Notes: generated by a model from the sequence alone, not told the origin. Positions 44,816-56,452 are shown, counted from the first letter of the stretch. The stretch is 64,000 nt of DNA from Stutzerimonas stutzeri (GCF_019090095.1 NZ_JAGQFP010000002.1:1922001-1986000); one strand, 5' to 3'. Translations and numbers: made by a program.

Positions 44816-46138
44816 TCAGAAGCGATAGGTCAAACCAGCGCCGAAGCCGTGCGCTCTATTCTTGTACGTAGCGTCGTAGTTGGCTTCGAGCAGACCGCCT
44901 TGATAAGAACGGCTGCGGCTAATGTCGACTTCTTCTTCGCGAAGGTACGAGTAAGCAAGGTCGACAGTAACGTCTTCGGTCGGATTCCACGCCAACCCCA
45001 AGCTGATCGCAGTGCGATCACCCGTTGGGATACGCGGCGAACGGTGAGTATTGTTGGTCGGGCTCTGGTCGAACGCCAAGCCTGTCCGGAGCGTCCATTC
45101 ACGGTTCAACTTGTACGCTGCGCCAATCGCATAGGACCAAGTGTCATGCCAATCTTGCTCTTCCACGATCGGAGCGAGATTGCCCTGCAGCGAGGTCGGA
45201 ATGCCGTCGTTTTCAATGACAATCGCTTCGAAGCGGCTCCAGCGCGTCCACACGGCACCGCCGTACAGCGTCCATTGATCGTTGAGCTCATGAGTAAGCG
45301 ATACGTCAACCGACTCAGGTGTGTCGAGCTCAAGCGAGGCGTCGTAGTCGCCCGCAGCGCCGGTTAGCGCGAAGCTGCCACCGGATAGTTCGGTGTCGCC
45401 CTTGAGCTTGTAAGCAACCTTCGAGTGATAGGTGACGCCCGCTCGTGTTTGTGGAGAAAATTCGTAAAGCAGACCGGCATTGAAGCCGAGCGCAGTGTCG
45501 TCGCCAGTGACCTTCACGCGACCGTCATTAGAGCCCAGCGGGCCGGCGGCGTTGGGAGACTTGCTTTGAAGCTCACCGTCGATACGGTTGATGGTTGGGC
45601 CGAAGCCTACCGACAGCTTTTCATTGAAGCGGTAGCTAACGGTGGGCTGCACGGTAATCACGCGCACTTCGCTGTAATCACCGAAGTAGCGGCCCTGAAA
45701 ACCGTTTTCGTAATCGGTCACCAGCCCGAACGGTACATAGACGCCAACCCCTACGGCCCACTTTTCATCGATCGGATTAACGTAGTAACCCATCGGGACG
45801 GCGGTAACTGGGACCATATCCCCATCGTTGCTTCCGCCATACGGCAGGCTTGCCCCCCCCAACGCTGGTCCAGAAAACGACCCGGAGCTGTCGCTTATGT
45901 CTGTGTTGGCACTGATCGCCGCCATGCCGAAACTCACCTGCTCGCGCTTCAGCATCGCCATTCCAGCAGGGTTTCCAAAAACTGTACTGGCATCATCGGC
46001 AGAAGAGGAGCGGCCTGCGAAGGAGGTGCCCATGCCGCTGATGCTCTGTTCGTTCAGTGCGAAGCCAGCAGCCATGGCCTGAGTGGAAAGCGCACCTACG
46101 GCTACCGCGATCGCGGTCTTCAACCAAGTTGTTTTCAT
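44816..46138 (-). CDS. FadL-family outer-membrane transport protein
   Basis: This 440-residue outer-membrane beta-barrel has a signal peptide (MKTTWLKTAIAVAVGALSTQAMA) and the FadL hatch region AGFALNEQSISGMGTSFAGRSSSADDASTVFGNPAG. It imports hydrophobic compounds such as long-chain fatty acids. The barrel ends in GAGLTYRF, the aromatic C-terminus used for outer-membrane insertion. Length is normal for the family. The exact substrate is unknown. Confidence 0.9.
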   Translation of the reverse strand: MKTTWLKTAIAVAVGALSTQAMAAGFALNEQSISGMGTSFAGRSSSADDASTVFGNPAGMAMLKREQVSFGMAAISANTDISDSSGSFSGPALGGASLPYGGSNDGDMVPVTAVPMGYYVNPIDEKWAVGVGVYVPFGLVTDYENGFQGRYFGDYSEVRVITVQPTVSYRFNEKLSVGFGPTINRIDGELQSKSPNAAGPLGSNDGRVKVTGDDTALGFNAGLLYEFSPQTRAGVTYHSKVAYKLKGDTELSGGSFALTGAAGDYDASLELDTPESVDVSLTHELNDQWTLYGGAVWTRWSRFEAIVIENDGIPTSLQGNLAPIVEEQDWHDTWSYAIGAAYKLNREWTLRTGLAFDQSPTNNTHRSPRIPTGDRTAISLGLAWNPTEDVTVDLAYSYLREEEVDISRSRSYQGGLLEANYDATYKNRAHGFGAGLTYRF

Positions 46139-46314
46139 TGTTGTACTCCAGGGGAAAAAGCGGCTCGGACCCTATCAACAATGTTTGATTCGCTGCAACG
46201 AGAAGAGTGCAGTTTTTCGTAAAAGGGTGACGATCGGCAGCGAAAGACGGCGGAATATCCGGGAAAAACCGATTAACCATTTCGTGACCGATCGGACAGA
46301 TTCGTACTGTCCCG

Positions 46315-47163
46315 TCATCGCGCCACGGGTCGCTGGGAATCGGTGATCCATTCGCTCCACGAACCGGCGTACAGCTTCGCCAGTGGATAGCCGGCCAGGC
46401 AGAGCGCGAACAGGTTGTGGCAGGCGGTCACACCGGACCCGCAATAGGCCACCAGTCCGTCAGCCGACGCCGTCGCGACCAGCGGGCTGAAACGTGCTTG
46501 AAGGGCTTGCGGCGAAAGGAAGCGGTCGTCTTCGTCGAGGTTGCCATTGAAGGGGACGCACTGGGCGCCCGGTATGTGTCCGGCAACCGGATCGATGGGC
46601 TCCTGTTCGCCTTTGAAGCGGGGCAGGGCGCGGGCGTCGAGCAGCGTCAGGCCGGGCTGCTGCAGGTTGGCCAGGAGGTGTGCGGCGTCGATCAGCATGG
46701 CGCTGTCCGGAGTGCCTTCGAAGTTGCCGGGCTCGACGCGAGTCGGTTCGCTGGTCACGGCGCCCCCGGCGGCACGCCAGGCCTTGAGGCCTCCGTCCAG
46801 CAGGTATACTCCGCTGCGCTTGCCGAGCCAGGCCAGCAACCACCAGACTCTGGCCGCGAAGGCGCCGGGGCCATCGTCGTAGAGCACCACCTCGCTGTCG
46901 TCGTGCAGTCCTGCTTCGCGCAATCGCTCGACCAGTTGTTCTGGCGACGGCAGCGGATGCCGACCGGTCTGGCCGGGCACAACCGGGCCGGACAGGTCCT
47001 TCTCCAGATCCAGGTAGACCGCACCGGGGATGTGCCCCTGGTCATAGCTACGCTTTCCATACTGCGGATCGTCGAGGGCGAATCGGCAATCGAGAATGCG
47101 CAGGTTCGGCTGGGCAAGCTGTGCCGTCAGGCGGGTGGTGTCGATCAGTTGAGCAAGCGCCAT
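46315..47163 (-). CDS. sseA: 3-mercaptopyruvate/thiosulfate sulfurtransferase (rhodanese)
   Basis: This 282-residue double rhodanese has an inactive N-terminal domain with HIPGAVYLDL and YDDGPGAFAARVWW. The active C-terminal domain has a catalytic loop that starts at Cys241 (CGSGVTA). That loop resembles the SseA (mercaptopyruvate) type more than the thiosulfate type. The ATG at 47163 is picked since its upstream extension is not conserved in form. It transfers sulphur to acceptors in the cytoplasm. Confidence 0.88.
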   Translation of the reverse strand: MALAQLIDTTRLTAQLAQPNLRILDCRFALDDPQYGKRSYDQGHIPGAVYLDLEKDLSGPVVPGQTGRHPLPSPEQLVERLREAGLHDDSEVVLYDDGPGAFAARVWWLLAWLGKRSGVYLLDGGLKAWRAAGGAVTSEPTRVEPGNFEGTPDSAMLIDAAHLLANLQQPGLTLLDARALPRFKGEQEPIDPVAGHIPGAQCVPFNGNLDEDDRFLSPQALQARFSPLVATASADGLVAYCGSGVTACHNLFALCLAGYPLAKLYAGSWSEWITDSQRPVAR

Positions 47164-47311
47164 GGCAAGGCTCCGTTCGGGTTGTGTTGGGCAACGGTAG
47201 CACGCGTCTTTGACAGTGCCGATGATGCGCTGCGAATGGCGGGGCGCGATATATACTGCGCGCCTATTCGCCCGCACGCCGGTCGTTACAGCAAACAACA
47301 AGGAGGGCCTA

Positions 47312-48433
47312 GTGGCCATCGAAACTCAATGGGTGCGGGATGATGCGCAGCTGGCCCGCCTGTGTGCCGAGTGGCGTCAGTTGCCATACGTGGCGGTGGA
47401 CACGGAATTCATGCGGGTCGACACCTTTTACCCGATCGCCGCCCTGTTGCAGGTCGGTGACGGCCGTTGCGCCTATCTGATCGACCCATTGCTGATCACC
47501 GACTGGCGTGCGTTCGCCGGCCTGTTGGAAGACCAGCAGGTGGTGAAGGTCCTGCATGCCTGTAGCGAAGACCTGGAGGTGCTTTGGCGCCTGACCGGCA
47601 GCCTTCCGGTGCCGTTGTTCGATACCCAGCTCGCCGCCGGGTACCTGAATATCGGTTTTTCGATGGGTTACTCGCGTCTGGTACAAGCCGTCCTGAATAT
47701 CGAGCTACCCAAGGGCGAGACGCGTTCGGACTGGCTTCAGCGCCCGCTGAGCGAGATGCAGGAACGCTATGCGGCCGAGGATGCTCAACATCTGGCCGAA
47801 CTCTACGCGGCGCTGCTGCCCAAGCTGTGCGCCGACAAGCGCGCCTGGGTACTGGAAGACGGCGCCGAGCTGGTCGCGAACCTGCAGCGCGAAACCGATC
47901 CCGACGAAGCCTATCGGGAGGTCAAGCAGGCCTGGCGCTTGAAACCGCGCCAGCTGGCCGTGCTGCGGGCGTTGACGGCTTGGCGCGAGCGTCAGGCGAG
48001 AGCGCGCAATCAGCCGCGCAATCGGGTGCTGCGCGAACACAGTCTATGGCCTCTGGCACGTACCCAGCCGACCGATCTGGTCGGTTTGGCGCGCATCGAC
48101 GACATGCATCCTCGTACCGTCCGGCAGGACGGCGAAGCCTTGCTGGAGCTGATTCGCAGCGCCGCCTCCACGCCGGAGCAGGACTGGCCCGAACCGCTGC
48201 CGGAGCCCTTGCCGCTCGAAGCGTCGGGGCTGTTGAAAAAGCTGCGCGCGGTAGGTCAGCGCGAGGCTCAGGTGCTCGATATTGCACCGGAGCTGGCATT
48301 GCGCAAAAAGGTCCTGGAGGCCTTGCTTAAAAGCGGATACCCGGATGGCCCCTATACGCTGCCCGAGTCGCTACGTGGTTGGCGCCGTGAACGGATGGGG
48401 CAAGCCCTGCTACAGGTTCTGGAAGAGAAATGA
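47312..48433 (+). CDS. rnd: ribonuclease D
   Basis: RNase D trims tRNA 3' ends. The 373-residue protein has the DEDD catalytic residues: VDTEF near 25-29, DTQLAAGYL and the Tyr-containing [17 protein letters not shown]-terminal HRDC domain follows (about 205-290, [16 protein letters not shown]). The GTG start has AGGAGG six bases ahead. It is coupled to ycgL by an ATGA overlap. Confidence 0.93.
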   Translation: MAIETQWVRDDAQLARLCAEWRQLPYVAVDTEFMRVDTFYPIAALLQVGDGRCAYLIDPLLITDWRAFAGLLEDQQVVKVLHACSEDLEVLWRLTGSLPVPLFDTQLAAGYLNIGFSMGYSRLVQAVLNIELPKGETRSDWLQRPLSEMQERYAAEDAQHLAELYAALLPKLCADKRAWVLEDGAELVANLQRETDPDEAYREVKQAWRLKPRQLAVLRALTAWRERQARARNQPRNRVLREHSLWPLARTQPTDLVGLARIDDMHPRTVRQDGEALLELIRSAASTPEQDWPEPLPEPLPLEASGLLKKLRAVGQREAQVLDIAPELALRKKVLEALLKSGYPDGPYTLPESLRGWRRERMGQALLQVLEEK

Positions 48434-48726
48434 TGAAACGCATCTGCTCCATTTATAGAAGCCCACGCAAGAACGAGATGTACCTGTACGTCGAGCGAAG
48501 CGAGGCATTGGCACGCGTACCCGAAGCGCTACTCGCCGCCTTCGGCCCACCACAGCACGCCTTCGATATGGTCCTGACACCAGAGCGCAAACTGGCACGA
48601 GAGGACATCGCGGTGGTGCTCGACAATCTGGAAAAGCAGGGCTATCACCTGCAGATGCCGCCGCCCGAAGACGACTATATCGAGCACCTGCCCGACGAGT
48701 TACTGCGGCGCAACGACCCGGTCTGA
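48430..48726 (+). CDS. ycgL: YcgL-domain protein
   Basis: This 98-residue protein of the YcgL family begins with [20 protein letters not shown], the conserved N-terminal strand-turn. Its role is not known; in many gamma-proteobacteria it accompanies rnd, as here. The start overlaps the rnd stop; a second ATG follows immediately. Confidence 0.9.
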   Translation: MMKRICSIYRSPRKNEMYLYVERSEALARVPEALLAAFGPPQHAFDMVLTPERKLAREDIAVVLDNLEKQGYHLQMPPPEDDYIEHLPDELLRRNDPV

Positions 48727-48839
48727 GCTGGAACACCGTCGGTCGCCTGACGGCTCGCCGCGCCATGCTGCGGGCCGCCGTGCTTGGCCGGTTGCACGGC
48801 AATGGCTAGACTCGCCATTTTCTCGAGATGACCCTTTTC

Positions 48840-49289
48840 ATGGCGGCAAAAGTCGAACCCTTCTGGAAACGCAAGTCCCTCGCCGAGCTGGACACCGACG
48901 AGTGGGAGTCGCTCTGCGATGGCTGCGGGTTGTGCTGCCTGCAAAAGCTCGAGGACGAGGAAGACGGCAGCGTCTACTACACCCGCATCGCCTGCAAACT
49001 GCTCGATTTGAACAGTTGCCGTTGCAGCGATTACCCGAACCGCAGGGCGAGCGTGCCCGATTGCGTTCAGCTGACCCCGGCGGACGCTGCGCAGTTCAAA
49101 TGGCTGCCCAGCACCTGTGCCTATCGGCTCGTGGCCGAAGGCCGGGACCTGCCGCTCTGGCACCACCTGGTCTGTGGTGATCCGGATGCCGTGCACGCTG
49201 AACGCATTTCGCAGTCCGGCCGAATGATCGCCGAAGGAGCTGTCGCCGACGAGGACTGGGAAGACCATCTGATTTTCCGGGCCGGTTGA
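48840..49289 (+). CDS. ycgN: YcgN/UPF0260 cysteine-cluster protein
   Basis: This 149-residue protein has the CDGCGLCCL motif near 29-37 and further cysteines in [14 protein letters not shown] and CVQL. It fits the YkgJ-type cysteine-cluster family, probably binding a metal or iron-sulphur centre. Function is unknown. Two ATGs (48828 and 48840) are possible; the second gives the usual start with EPFWKRKSL near the N-terminus. It lies after rnd-ycgL, as in other pseudomonads. Confidence 0.88.
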   Translation: MAAKVEPFWKRKSLAELDTDEWESLCDGCGLCCLQKLEDEEDGSVYYTRIACKLLDLNSCRCSDYPNRRASVPDCVQLTPADAAQFKWLPSTCAYRLVAEGRDLPLWHHLVCGDPDAVHAERISQSGRMIAEGAVADEDWEDHLIFRAG

Positions 49290-49341
49290 ATCTACCCACG
49301 GCCGCGTCGTCTTAGCTCTGAACCCCATCTGGAGTCGCTCG

Positions 49342-50568
49342 ATGTCCCTCCGTCAGTTGCCGCTGCTTGCCGCCTTGTTGCTGTTATTCGTTGCGCCCGC
49401 CCAGGCTGCCAAGCGAGTCGATCTGGATTTCGTCGTCAAATTCGTCCCTGAACGGGATGTTGCCGAAGTCGAATTGTTGCTGGAGGACGGCAGCGCAATT
49501 CGCTATCTGAACTTCAACCTGGGCGATGAGGGCCTTTACAGCGATTTCGAAACGGACGCCGAGGGCGTATGGCAGGAGCAGGGCGGGCGCGGCATCTGGC
49601 GGCCGGCGGCCGGTAAGGCCCGGTTGAGCTATCGGGTGAAAGTCAGTCATCAACGCAAGAGCGGCCGTTTCGATGCGCGCATGACGGACCAGTGGGCGTT
49701 GCTGCGCGGCGACGACCTGGTGCCCAGCGGTCGCCTGGACCAGCTCGATGGCGTCAAGCTCGTTTCGCGGCTGAAGGTCGAGTTGCCGGCGGGCTGGAAA
49801 GGGGTCGAGACAGGCTGGCCGCGTATCGGCAAGAATCGCTTCCGCATCGATAACCCTGAGCGCCTGTTCGATCGTCCGACCGGTTGGATTCTGGCCGGCA
49901 ATCTGGGCAGCCGCCGGGCCAAGCTGGGCGAGACGGATGTCACCGTCGCCGGGCCGGTCGGCGAGGGGCTGCGGCGGATGGATATCCTCACGATGCTGAC
50001 CTTCGTCTGGCCTGAAATGCAGAACGTCTTTCCGCGCGACCCCAAGAAGCTGCTGGTCGTCGGGGCTGGCGATCCGATGTGGCGAGGTGGCCTGTCCGGG
50101 CCGAATTCCTTCTTCATGCATGCTGACCGCCCTTTGGTCAGTGAAAATGGCACCAGCTCGCTGGTCCACGAACTGGTGCACGTGTTCAGCCGAATCAGCG
50201 ACGCCGACCGCAGCGATTGGATCAGCGAAGGCCTGGCCGAGTACTACGCGATCGAACTCGTGCGCCGCGCCGGCGGCATGAGCGAGGATCGCTATCAGCG
50301 GGTTCGCGAACACCTGACCAAATGGAGCCGCAAGGTCGACAGCCTGCGTACCGAGCACTCCACCGGTCCCGTCACGGCCAGGGCTGTGCTGATGCTGCAA
50401 GACCTCGACCGTGAGATCCGCCAGCGCAGCAAGAGCCGTCATTCACTCGATGACGTGGCGCGCGGCCTGATGCGTCTCGACAGGGTGACAACCAGCGACT
50501 TCATCAACATCAGCGAGACCTTGATGGGCGGCGGGTCGAAAGTGCTGGAAACTCGCCTGCTGCGCTAG
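49342..50568 (+). CDS. secreted putative zinc metallopeptidase (HExxH), uncharacterised
   Basis: This 408-residue exported protein has a signal peptide ([22 protein letters not shown]). About 150 residues of beta-rich sequence follow, then a probable zinc site HELVHVF and a downstream Glu in [12 protein letters not shown]. That is a gluzincin-like arrangement (HExxH plus E about 20-25 residues on). No family I can name fits the N-terminal half. It lies between ycgN and threonine aldolase, with a long gap-free layout. A role in cell-envelope protein processing is possible but speculative. Confidence 0.7.
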   Translation: MSLRQLPLLAALLLLFVAPAQAAKRVDLDFVVKFVPERDVAEVELLLEDGSAIRYLNFNLGDEGLYSDFETDAEGVWQEQGGRGIWRPAAGKARLSYRVKVSHQRKSGRFDARMTDQWALLRGDDLVPSGRLDQLDGVKLVSRLKVELPAGWKGVETGWPRIGKNRFRIDNPERLFDRPTGWILAGNLGSRRAKLGETDVTVAGPVGEGLRRMDILTMLTFVWPEMQNVFPRDPKKLLVVGAGDPMWRGGLSGPNSFFMHADRPLVSENGTSSLVHELVHVFSRISDADRSDWISEGLAEYYAIELVRRAGGMSEDRYQRVREHLTKWSRKVDSLRTEHSTGPVTARAVLMLQDLDREIRQRSKSRHSLDDVARGLMRLDRVTTSDFINISETLMGGGSKVLETRLLR

Positions 50569-50627
50569 TGGCGCGCATCGCCATCGATGCACGTGCCTCA
50601 GGCAGCCCCAAGCAAGGAACCTTCGAG

Positions 50628-51629
50628 ATGCTCATCGATCTTCGTAGCGATACAGTCACCCAGCCTACGCCCGGCATGCGTGACGCCATGCTGAGTGCGC
50701 CAACCGGTGACGATGTCTATGGCGAAGACCCGACGGTCTGCCAGTTGGAGCAGACCGTCGCTGCACGACTGGGGCTGCAGGCGGGGCTGTTCGTGCCCAG
50801 CGGCACCATGAGCAATCTGCTCGCGCTCATGGCGCATTGCGCGCGTGGGGACGAATACATCGCCGGCCAGCTGGCGCACATCTACAAGTACGAGGGTGGC
50901 GGAGGTGCCGTGCTGGGCTCGATCCAGCCGCAGCCGATTGAAATGGAGGCGGACGGCTCGCTCGATTTGGCGCGGGTGGCCGCGGCGATCAAACCGGACG
51001 ACTTCCACTTCGCGCGCACCCGCTTGCTGGCCCTGGAAAACACCATGCAGGGCAAGGTGTTGCCGCTCGACTACCTGGCCCAGGCCCGGTCGTTCACCCG
51101 TGAACGTGACCTGGCGCTGCACCTCGACGGCGCGCGCCTGTTCAACGCCGTCGTGAAGTTGGGTTGTACGGCCGAGACCATTACGCGTCACTTCGATTCG
51201 GTGTCGGTATGCCTGTCGAAAGGATTGGGTGCGCCCGTCGGCTCGGTGCTGTGCGGCGACTCGTCATTCATCGCCCGAGCGCGGCGCCTGCGCAAGATGG
51301 TCGGTGGCGGGATGCGTCAGGCCGGCATGGTGGCAGCGGCCGGCTTGTACGCGCTGGAACACCATGTGGCGCGGCTGGCTGAAGATCACCAGCGTGCCCA
51401 GGTGCTCGCTGAAGGGTTGGAAGCGCTGGGCTATGTGGTCGAGCCGGTGCAAACCAATATGGTCTACCTGCAGATCGGTGACCGTGCGGCAGCGCTGAAG
51501 GCGTTCTGTGCCGAACGCGGTATCCGGCTGACCGCCGCGCCACGGTTGCGAATGGTGACCCACCTGGACGTGCTGCCCGAGCATGTCGATCCGATCCTGG
51601 AATGCTTTGCGGCTTTTGCCAGGGCATAG
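50628..51629 (+). CDS. ltaE: low-specificity L-threonine aldolase
   Basis: This PLP enzyme cleaves threonine or allo-threonine to glycine and acetaldehyde. The 333-residue protein starts [17 protein letters not shown] and has the PLP lysine in [14 protein letters not shown], plus [10 protein letters not shown]. The ATG at 50628 is chosen over an upstream extension because AAGGA lies about 10 bases before it and matches the family start. It ends about 180 bases before alaS. Confidence 0.93.
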   Translation: MLIDLRSDTVTQPTPGMRDAMLSAPTGDDVYGEDPTVCQLEQTVAARLGLQAGLFVPSGTMSNLLALMAHCARGDEYIAGQLAHIYKYEGGGGAVLGSIQPQPIEMEADGSLDLARVAAAIKPDDFHFARTRLLALENTMQGKVLPLDYLAQARSFTRERDLALHLDGARLFNAVVKLGCTAETITRHFDSVSVCLSKGLGAPVGSVLCGDSSFIARARRLRKMVGGGMRQAGMVAAAGLYALEHHVARLAEDHQRAQVLAEGLEALGYVVEPVQTNMVYLQIGDRAAALKAFCAERGIRLTAAPRLRMVTHLDVLPEHVDPILECFAAFARA

Positions 51630-51808
51630 GTTCGAATCGCTGTCGAATAGCTTGATTCAATCTTATTTATCCACTATGCGCGCGGCGCAGGGCCGATATA
51701 ATGCGGCCCTTTGCCGGCTATTCGTTTGGATAGTTGCGAACCGACGCCCGGTGCGTCCTGCCGTGCCGCTTTACAGCCGCTCGGCCGCTGTCTTCTGGAA
51801 GAAAATCT

Positions 51809-54433
51809 ATGAAAAGCGCAGAAATCCGTGAAGCCTTCCTCCGCTTCTTCGAAGAGAAGGGGCACACGCGTGTGGCCTCCAGTTCGCTGATTCCGGCGAA
51901 CGACCCGACGTTGTTGTTCACCAATGCCGGTATGAACCAGTTCAAGGACTGTTTCCTCGGGCTGGAAAAGCGCGCCTACACCCGTGCGGCCACGAGCCAG
52001 AAGTGTGTGCGTGCCGGCGGCAAGCACAACGACCTGGAGAACGTCGGCTACACGGCGCGGCACCATACGTTCTTCGAGATGCTCGGCAATTTCAGTTTCG
52101 GCGATTATTTCAAGCGCGACGCGATCAGCTACGCCTGGGAGTTCCTGACATCCGAGAAGTGGCTGAACCTGCCCAAGGAGAAACTTTGGGTCACCGTTTA
52201 TGCCAGCGATGACGAGGCCTATGACATCTGGACGCAGGAAGTCGGTGTGCCGGCCGAGCGCATGGTGCGCATTGGAGACAACAAGGGGGCACCCTATGCC
52301 TCGGATAACTTCTGGGCGATGGGCGATACCGGTCCCTGCGGGCCTTGCACCGAGATCTTCTTCGACCATGGCGAGCACATCTGGGGTGGCCCACCGGGTT
52401 CGCCAGAGGAAGATGGTGACCGCTATATCGAGATCTGGAACAACGTTTTCATGCAGTTCAACCGCACCGCCGATGGCGTGATGCATCCGCTGCCGGCGCC
52501 CAGCGTGGATACCGGCATGGGGCTGGAGCGCATCAGTGCGGTACTGCAGCACGTGAATTCGAACTACGAGATCGACCTGTTCCAGAGCCTGCTCAATGCT
52601 TCGGCCCAGGCCATCGGTTGTCACAACGAGGGGCAAGCTTCGCTCAAGGTCGTGGCCGACCATATTCGCTCCTGCGGTTTCCTCATCGCCGACGGTGTGA
52701 CGCCTTCGAACGAAGGGCGCGGCTACGTGCTGCGCAGGATCATCCGCCGCGCTTGCCGGCACGGTAACAAGCTGGGCGCGAAGGGGAGTTTCTTCCATCG
52801 GATCGTTGCCGCTCTGGTGGCTGAGATGGGTGATGCCTTCCCCGAACTGCGTACGCAGCAGGCGCATATCGAGCGTGTGCTGAAGACCGAGGAAGAGCAG
52901 TTCGCCAAGACCCTCGAGCAGGGGCTGAAAATCCTCGAGCAGGATCTGGCCGAGTTGAGCGGCAGCGTCATCCCCGGCGAGGTGATCTTCAAGCTCTATG
53001 ACACCTACGGGTTTCCCGTCGACCTCACGGGCGACATCGCGCGCGAGCGCGAGCTGACCCTCGATGAAGCGGGATTCGAGCGCGAAATGGAGGCTCAGCG
53101 CGAGCGGGCTCGCTCGGCCAGTGCCTTTGGCATGGATTACAACAATCTCGTCAAGGTCGAGGGTGACACGCGCTTTACCGGCTATCTGGGCACCTCCGGG
53201 CGCGGCAAGGTGCTGGCGCTGTTCAAGGAAGGCATGGCCGTGCAGACCTTGTCAGCCGGAGAGGAAGGCGTGGTGGTGTTGGACGAGACGCCGTTCTATG
53301 CCGAATCCGGCGGTCAGATCGGCGATTGCGGTTACCTGTCCGCCGAAGGCCTGCGCTTCGACGTTCGTGACACCAGCAAGGCCGGTGGCGCGTTCCTGCA
53401 TCACGGCATTCTCGATAGCGGCAGCCTGCAAGTCGGTATGGCCGTCGAGGCCGTCGTCGATGCTTCGGTTCGCCAGGCAACGGCTCTGAACCATTCCGCC
53501 ACCCACCTGCTGCATGCCGCTCTGCGGCAGATCGTTGGCGATCATGTCGCGCAGAAAGGCTCGCTGGTCGACAGTCAGCGACTGCGCTTCGATTTCAGTC
53601 ATTTCGAGGCGATCAAGCCCGAGCAGCTGAAAGCGCTGGAAGATATTGTTAATGCCGAGATACGCCGTAACACGGCAGTCGATATCGAAGAGACCGACAT
53701 CGAGACAGCGAAGCGCAAGGGTGCGATGGCCCTGTTCGGCGAAAAATACGGCGAGCGGGTGCGCGTCCTGACCATGGGCGGTGGCTTTTCTGTCGAGCTC
53801 TGCGGCGGGACCCACGTCAGTCGGACCGGCGATATCGGTCTGTTCAAGATTGTCAGCGAAGGTGGCGTAGCCGCGGGCGTACGGCGGATCGAGGCGGTTA
53901 CCGGTGAACAGGCGCTGGCGTATCTGAACAATGCCGAGCAGCAGTTGAAGGAAGCGGCTGCCCTGGTCAAGGGCAGCCGTGACAACCTGCTGGACAAGCT
54001 GGGAGCGGTGTTGGAGCGCAATCGCCAGCTGGAGAAAGAGCTCGAGCAACTCAAGGCCAAGGCGGCCAGCGCGGCCGGTAATGATCTGGCCAGCTCCGTT
54101 GTCGATGTGAAGGGCGTGCAGACCCTCGCGGCTCGCGTGGATGGGCTCGATGGCAAGGCGTTGCTTGCGCTGGTCGATCAGCTGAAGAACAAGCTCGGCA
54201 GCGGCGTTATCCTGCTTGGCGGCGTGCTGGACGAAAAAGTGGTGCTGGTCGCCGGTGTGACGCAGGATCTGACGGCACGTTTCAAGGCGGGTGATCTGAT
54301 GAAGCAGGCTGCCGCGGTGGTAGGTGGCAAGGGCGGCGGTCGTCCGGACATGGCCCAGGGCGGCGGCAGTGACATCGGGCGGCTCGACGAGGCGCTGGCC
54401 CTTGTCGCCGCGTTTGTCGAGCAGCGCTTGTAA
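51809..54433 (+). CDS. alaS: alanyl-tRNA synthetase
   Basis: AlaRS charges tRNA-Ala. The 874-residue protein has the class II catalytic core starting [47 protein letters not shown], the editing domain [12 protein letters not shown] and [11 protein letters not shown], and a C-terminal coiled/oligomer region ending with the [15 protein letters not shown] strand. A TATAAT hexamer lies about 107 bases before the ATG at 51809. The length is standard. Confidence 0.97.
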   Translation: MKSAEIREAFLRFFEEKGHTRVASSSLIPANDPTLLFTNAGMNQFKDCFLGLEKRAYTRAATSQKCVRAGGKHNDLENVGYTARHHTFFEMLGNFSFGDYFKRDAISYAWEFLTSEKWLNLPKEKLWVTVYASDDEAYDIWTQEVGVPAERMVRIGDNKGAPYASDNFWAMGDTGPCGPCTEIFFDHGEHIWGGPPGSPEEDGDRYIEIWNNVFMQFNRTADGVMHPLPAPSVDTGMGLERISAVLQHVNSNYEIDLFQSLLNASAQAIGCHNEGQASLKVVADHIRSCGFLIADGVTPSNEGRGYVLRRIIRRACRHGNKLGAKGSFFHRIVAALVAEMGDAFPELRTQQAHIERVLKTEEEQFAKTLEQGLKILEQDLAELSGSVIPGEVIFKLYDTYGFPVDLTGDIARERELTLDEAGFEREMEAQRERARSASAFGMDYNNLVKVEGDTRFTGYLGTSGRGKVLALFKEGMAVQTLSAGEEGVVVLDETPFYAESGGQIGDCGYLSAEGLRFDVRDTSKAGGAFLHHGILDSGSLQVGMAVEAVVDASVRQATALNHSATHLLHAALRQIVGDHVAQKGSLVDSQRLRFDFSHFEAIKPEQLKALEDIVNAEIRRNTAVDIEETDIETAKRKGAMALFGEKYGERVRVLTMGGGFSVELCGGTHVSRTGDIGLFKIVSEGGVAAGVRRIEAVTGEQALAYLNNAEQQLKEAAALVKGSRDNLLDKLGAVLERNRQLEKELEQLKAKAASAAGNDLASSVVDVKGVQTLAARVDGLDGKALLALVDQLKNKLGSGVILLGGVLDEKVVLVAGVTQDLTARFKAGDLMKQAAAVVGGKGGGRPDMAQGGGSDIGRLDEALALVAAFVEQRL

Positions 54434-54489
54434 CGACGCGGCGACAGGCCGCTCAGTCTTCGGCCCGGGGTCGCAGGCGTATCGATGAG

Positions 54490-54549
54490 GCACCACGGAT
54501 CGGGCAGTTCGATCTGCCCGGTTCAGGTGTGGTGCTTGGGTTGTTTGTT
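54490..54549 (+). terminator. two-tier hairpin between alaS and lysC
   Basis: GCACCAC (54490-54496) pairs with GTGGTGC (54529-54535), and inside it CGGGCAG pairs with CTGCCCG around a TTCGAT loop. A T-rich tract (TTGGGTTGTTTGTTT) follows. It may end alaS transcription or act as a leader structure of lysC. Confidence 0.5.
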
Positions 54550-54585
54550 TAATGAGCGCCCGTGACGGGCTTAGGCGGCTATGAG

Positions 54586-55821
54586 ATGGCTTTGATCGTA
54601 CAGAAGTTTGGTGGTACCTCGGTGGGCTCCGTCGAGCGCATCGAGCAGGTGGCGGCGAAGGTCAAGAAGTTCCGGGACAAGGGCGACGACATTGTCGTCG
54701 TGGTTTCCGCCATGAGCGGTGAAACCAATCGGCTCATCGATCTGGCCAAGCAGATCAGCGAGCAGCCCGTGGCACGTGAACTGGATGTGATGGTTTCGAC
54801 CGGCGAACAGGTCACCATCGCGCTGCTGGCCATGGCGCTTATCAAGATTGGCGTGCCGGCCGTTTCCTATACCGGCAGCCAGGTTCGCATTCTCACCGAC
54901 AGTGCTCATACCAAGGCGCGCATCCTCGAGATCGATTCGCAGCAGATCCACAAGGAACTCAAGGCTGGTCGCGTCGTCGTGGTTGCTGGTTTCCAGGGCG
55001 TTGACGCGGCCGGCAACATCACCACCCTCGGACGCGGTGGCTCGGACACCACGGGCGTGGCGCTGGCTGCGGCGTTGAAAGCCGATGAGTGCCAGATCTA
55101 CACCGACGTCGACGGCGTCTATACGACCGACCCACGTGTGGTGGCCAAGGCCCAGCGGCTAGACAAGATCACCTTCGAGGAAATGCTGGAAATGGCGAGC
55201 CTCGGCTCCAAGGTGCTGCAGATTCGCGCCGTGGAATTTGCCGGCAAATACAGCGTGCCGTTGCGCGTGCTGCACAGTTTTCAAGAGGGTCCAGGAACCC
55301 TCATTACCCTTGATGAAGAGGAATCCATGGAACAGCCCATCATTTCCGGCATCGCTTTCAATCGTGACGAAGCCAAGCTGACCATTCGTGGCGTGCCGGA
55401 TACGCCCGGGGTGGCTTTCAAGATCCTCGGGCCGATCAGTGCGGCTAACGTCGAGGTCGACATGATCGTGCAGAACGTTGCGCACGATAACACCACGGAT
55501 TTCACCTTCACCGTTCACCGGAACGACTACCATAACGCGTTGCAAGTCCTGGAGGGCATTGCTCGCGACATGGGGGCCAGGGAAGTCATTGGTGATGTGG
55601 ATATCGCCAAGGTGTCTATAGTTGGCGTTGGCATGCGTTCGCACGCCGGCGTTGCCAGCCGGATGTTCGAGGCGTTGGCGAAGGAAAACATCAACATCCA
55701 GATGATCTCCACGTCCGAAATCAAGGTTTCGGTGGTGATCGAGGAGAAGTACCTGGAGCTGGCGGTAAGGGCCCTGCACACGGCTTTCGAGCTGGATGCT
55801 CCTGCCGGCAAGGGTGAGTGA
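54586..55821 (+). CDS. lysC: aspartate kinase LysC
   Basis: Aspartate kinase makes beta-aspartyl phosphate for Lys, Thr and Met synthesis. The 411-residue protein starts MALIVQKFGGTSVGS, has YTDVDGVYTTDPR, and two C-terminal ACT domains for feedback regulation. The ATG at 54586 is preferred because KFGGTSV is normally within the first ten residues; the frame extends upstream without a Shine-Dalgarno. It precedes csrA. Confidence 0.95.
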   Translation: MALIVQKFGGTSVGSVERIEQVAAKVKKFRDKGDDIVVVVSAMSGETNRLIDLAKQISEQPVARELDVMVSTGEQVTIALLAMALIKIGVPAVSYTGSQVRILTDSAHTKARILEIDSQQIHKELKAGRVVVVAGFQGVDAAGNITTLGRGGSDTTGVALAAALKADECQIYTDVDGVYTTDPRVVAKAQRLDKITFEEMLEMASLGSKVLQIRAVEFAGKYSVPLRVLHSFQEGPGTLITLDEEESMEQPIISGIAFNRDEAKLTIRGVPDTPGVAFKILGPISAANVEVDMIVQNVAHDNTTDFTFTVHRNDYHNALQVLEGIARDMGAREVIGDVDIAKVSIVGVGMRSHAGVASRMFEALAKENINIQMISTSEIKVSVVIEEKYLELAVRALHTAFELDAPAGKGE

Positions 55822-56005
55822 TTCACGGATTTGCGAGCAATTCGCACCTTCCGTCGTTTTAGATGTAAGAAAAAGGAACTTTAGAGTCGTTCTTACTGGT
55901 CAATAGCTGGTGCGAAGGCTCTAGGGCCGATGTTTCACGGAGCATTATCCGTTTTTTACTTTGCAGACTGTTTACTGAATTGAATCCGTTTTTAAGGAGA
56001 AAGGA

Positions 56006-56191
56006 ATGCTGATTCTGACTCGCCGGGTCGGAGAGACCCTGATGGTGGGTGACGATGTGACTGTCACCGTGCTGGGTGTCAAAGGAAATCAAGTGCGCAT
56101 TGGGGTGAATGCTCCTAAAGAGGTAGCTGTGCACCGTGAGGAGATCTATCAACGGATCCAGAAAGAAAAAGATCAAGAACCAAGCCATTAA
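56006..56191 (+). CDS. csrA: carbon storage regulator CsrA/RsmA
   Basis: This 61-residue RNA-binding regulator is full length. It starts [27 protein letters not shown] and ends with the [17 protein letters not shown] helix. It binds GGA motifs in target mRNAs and controls secondary metabolism, motility and biofilm. AAGGAGAAAGGA precedes the ATG. A tRNA block follows directly. Confidence 0.97.
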   Translation: MLILTRRVGETLMVGDDVTVTVLGVKGNQVRIGVNAPKEVAVHREEIYQRIQKEKDQEPSH

Positions 56192-56253
56192 TATTTATGT
56201 GATTTTTGGCTTTGCAAGCGGGGCGAAGATGGGTATCATGCGCCCCGTGTTGC

Positions 56254-56347
<94 letters not shown>

Positions 56348-56452
56348 TGCATCGTTAAGGTTGTGGTTGGTTCCGGCACTTTGGTTTGTGGAAATCACTG
56401 AATTAAAGAGCTTGACCGGCAAATTCACAAACTTATAATGCGCACCCTCAGT

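Noticed and set aside
47210..47257. TTGACA at 47210 and TATACT at 47252 as a promoter of rnd
   Set aside because: The spacing of 36 bases is far too long for sigma-70.
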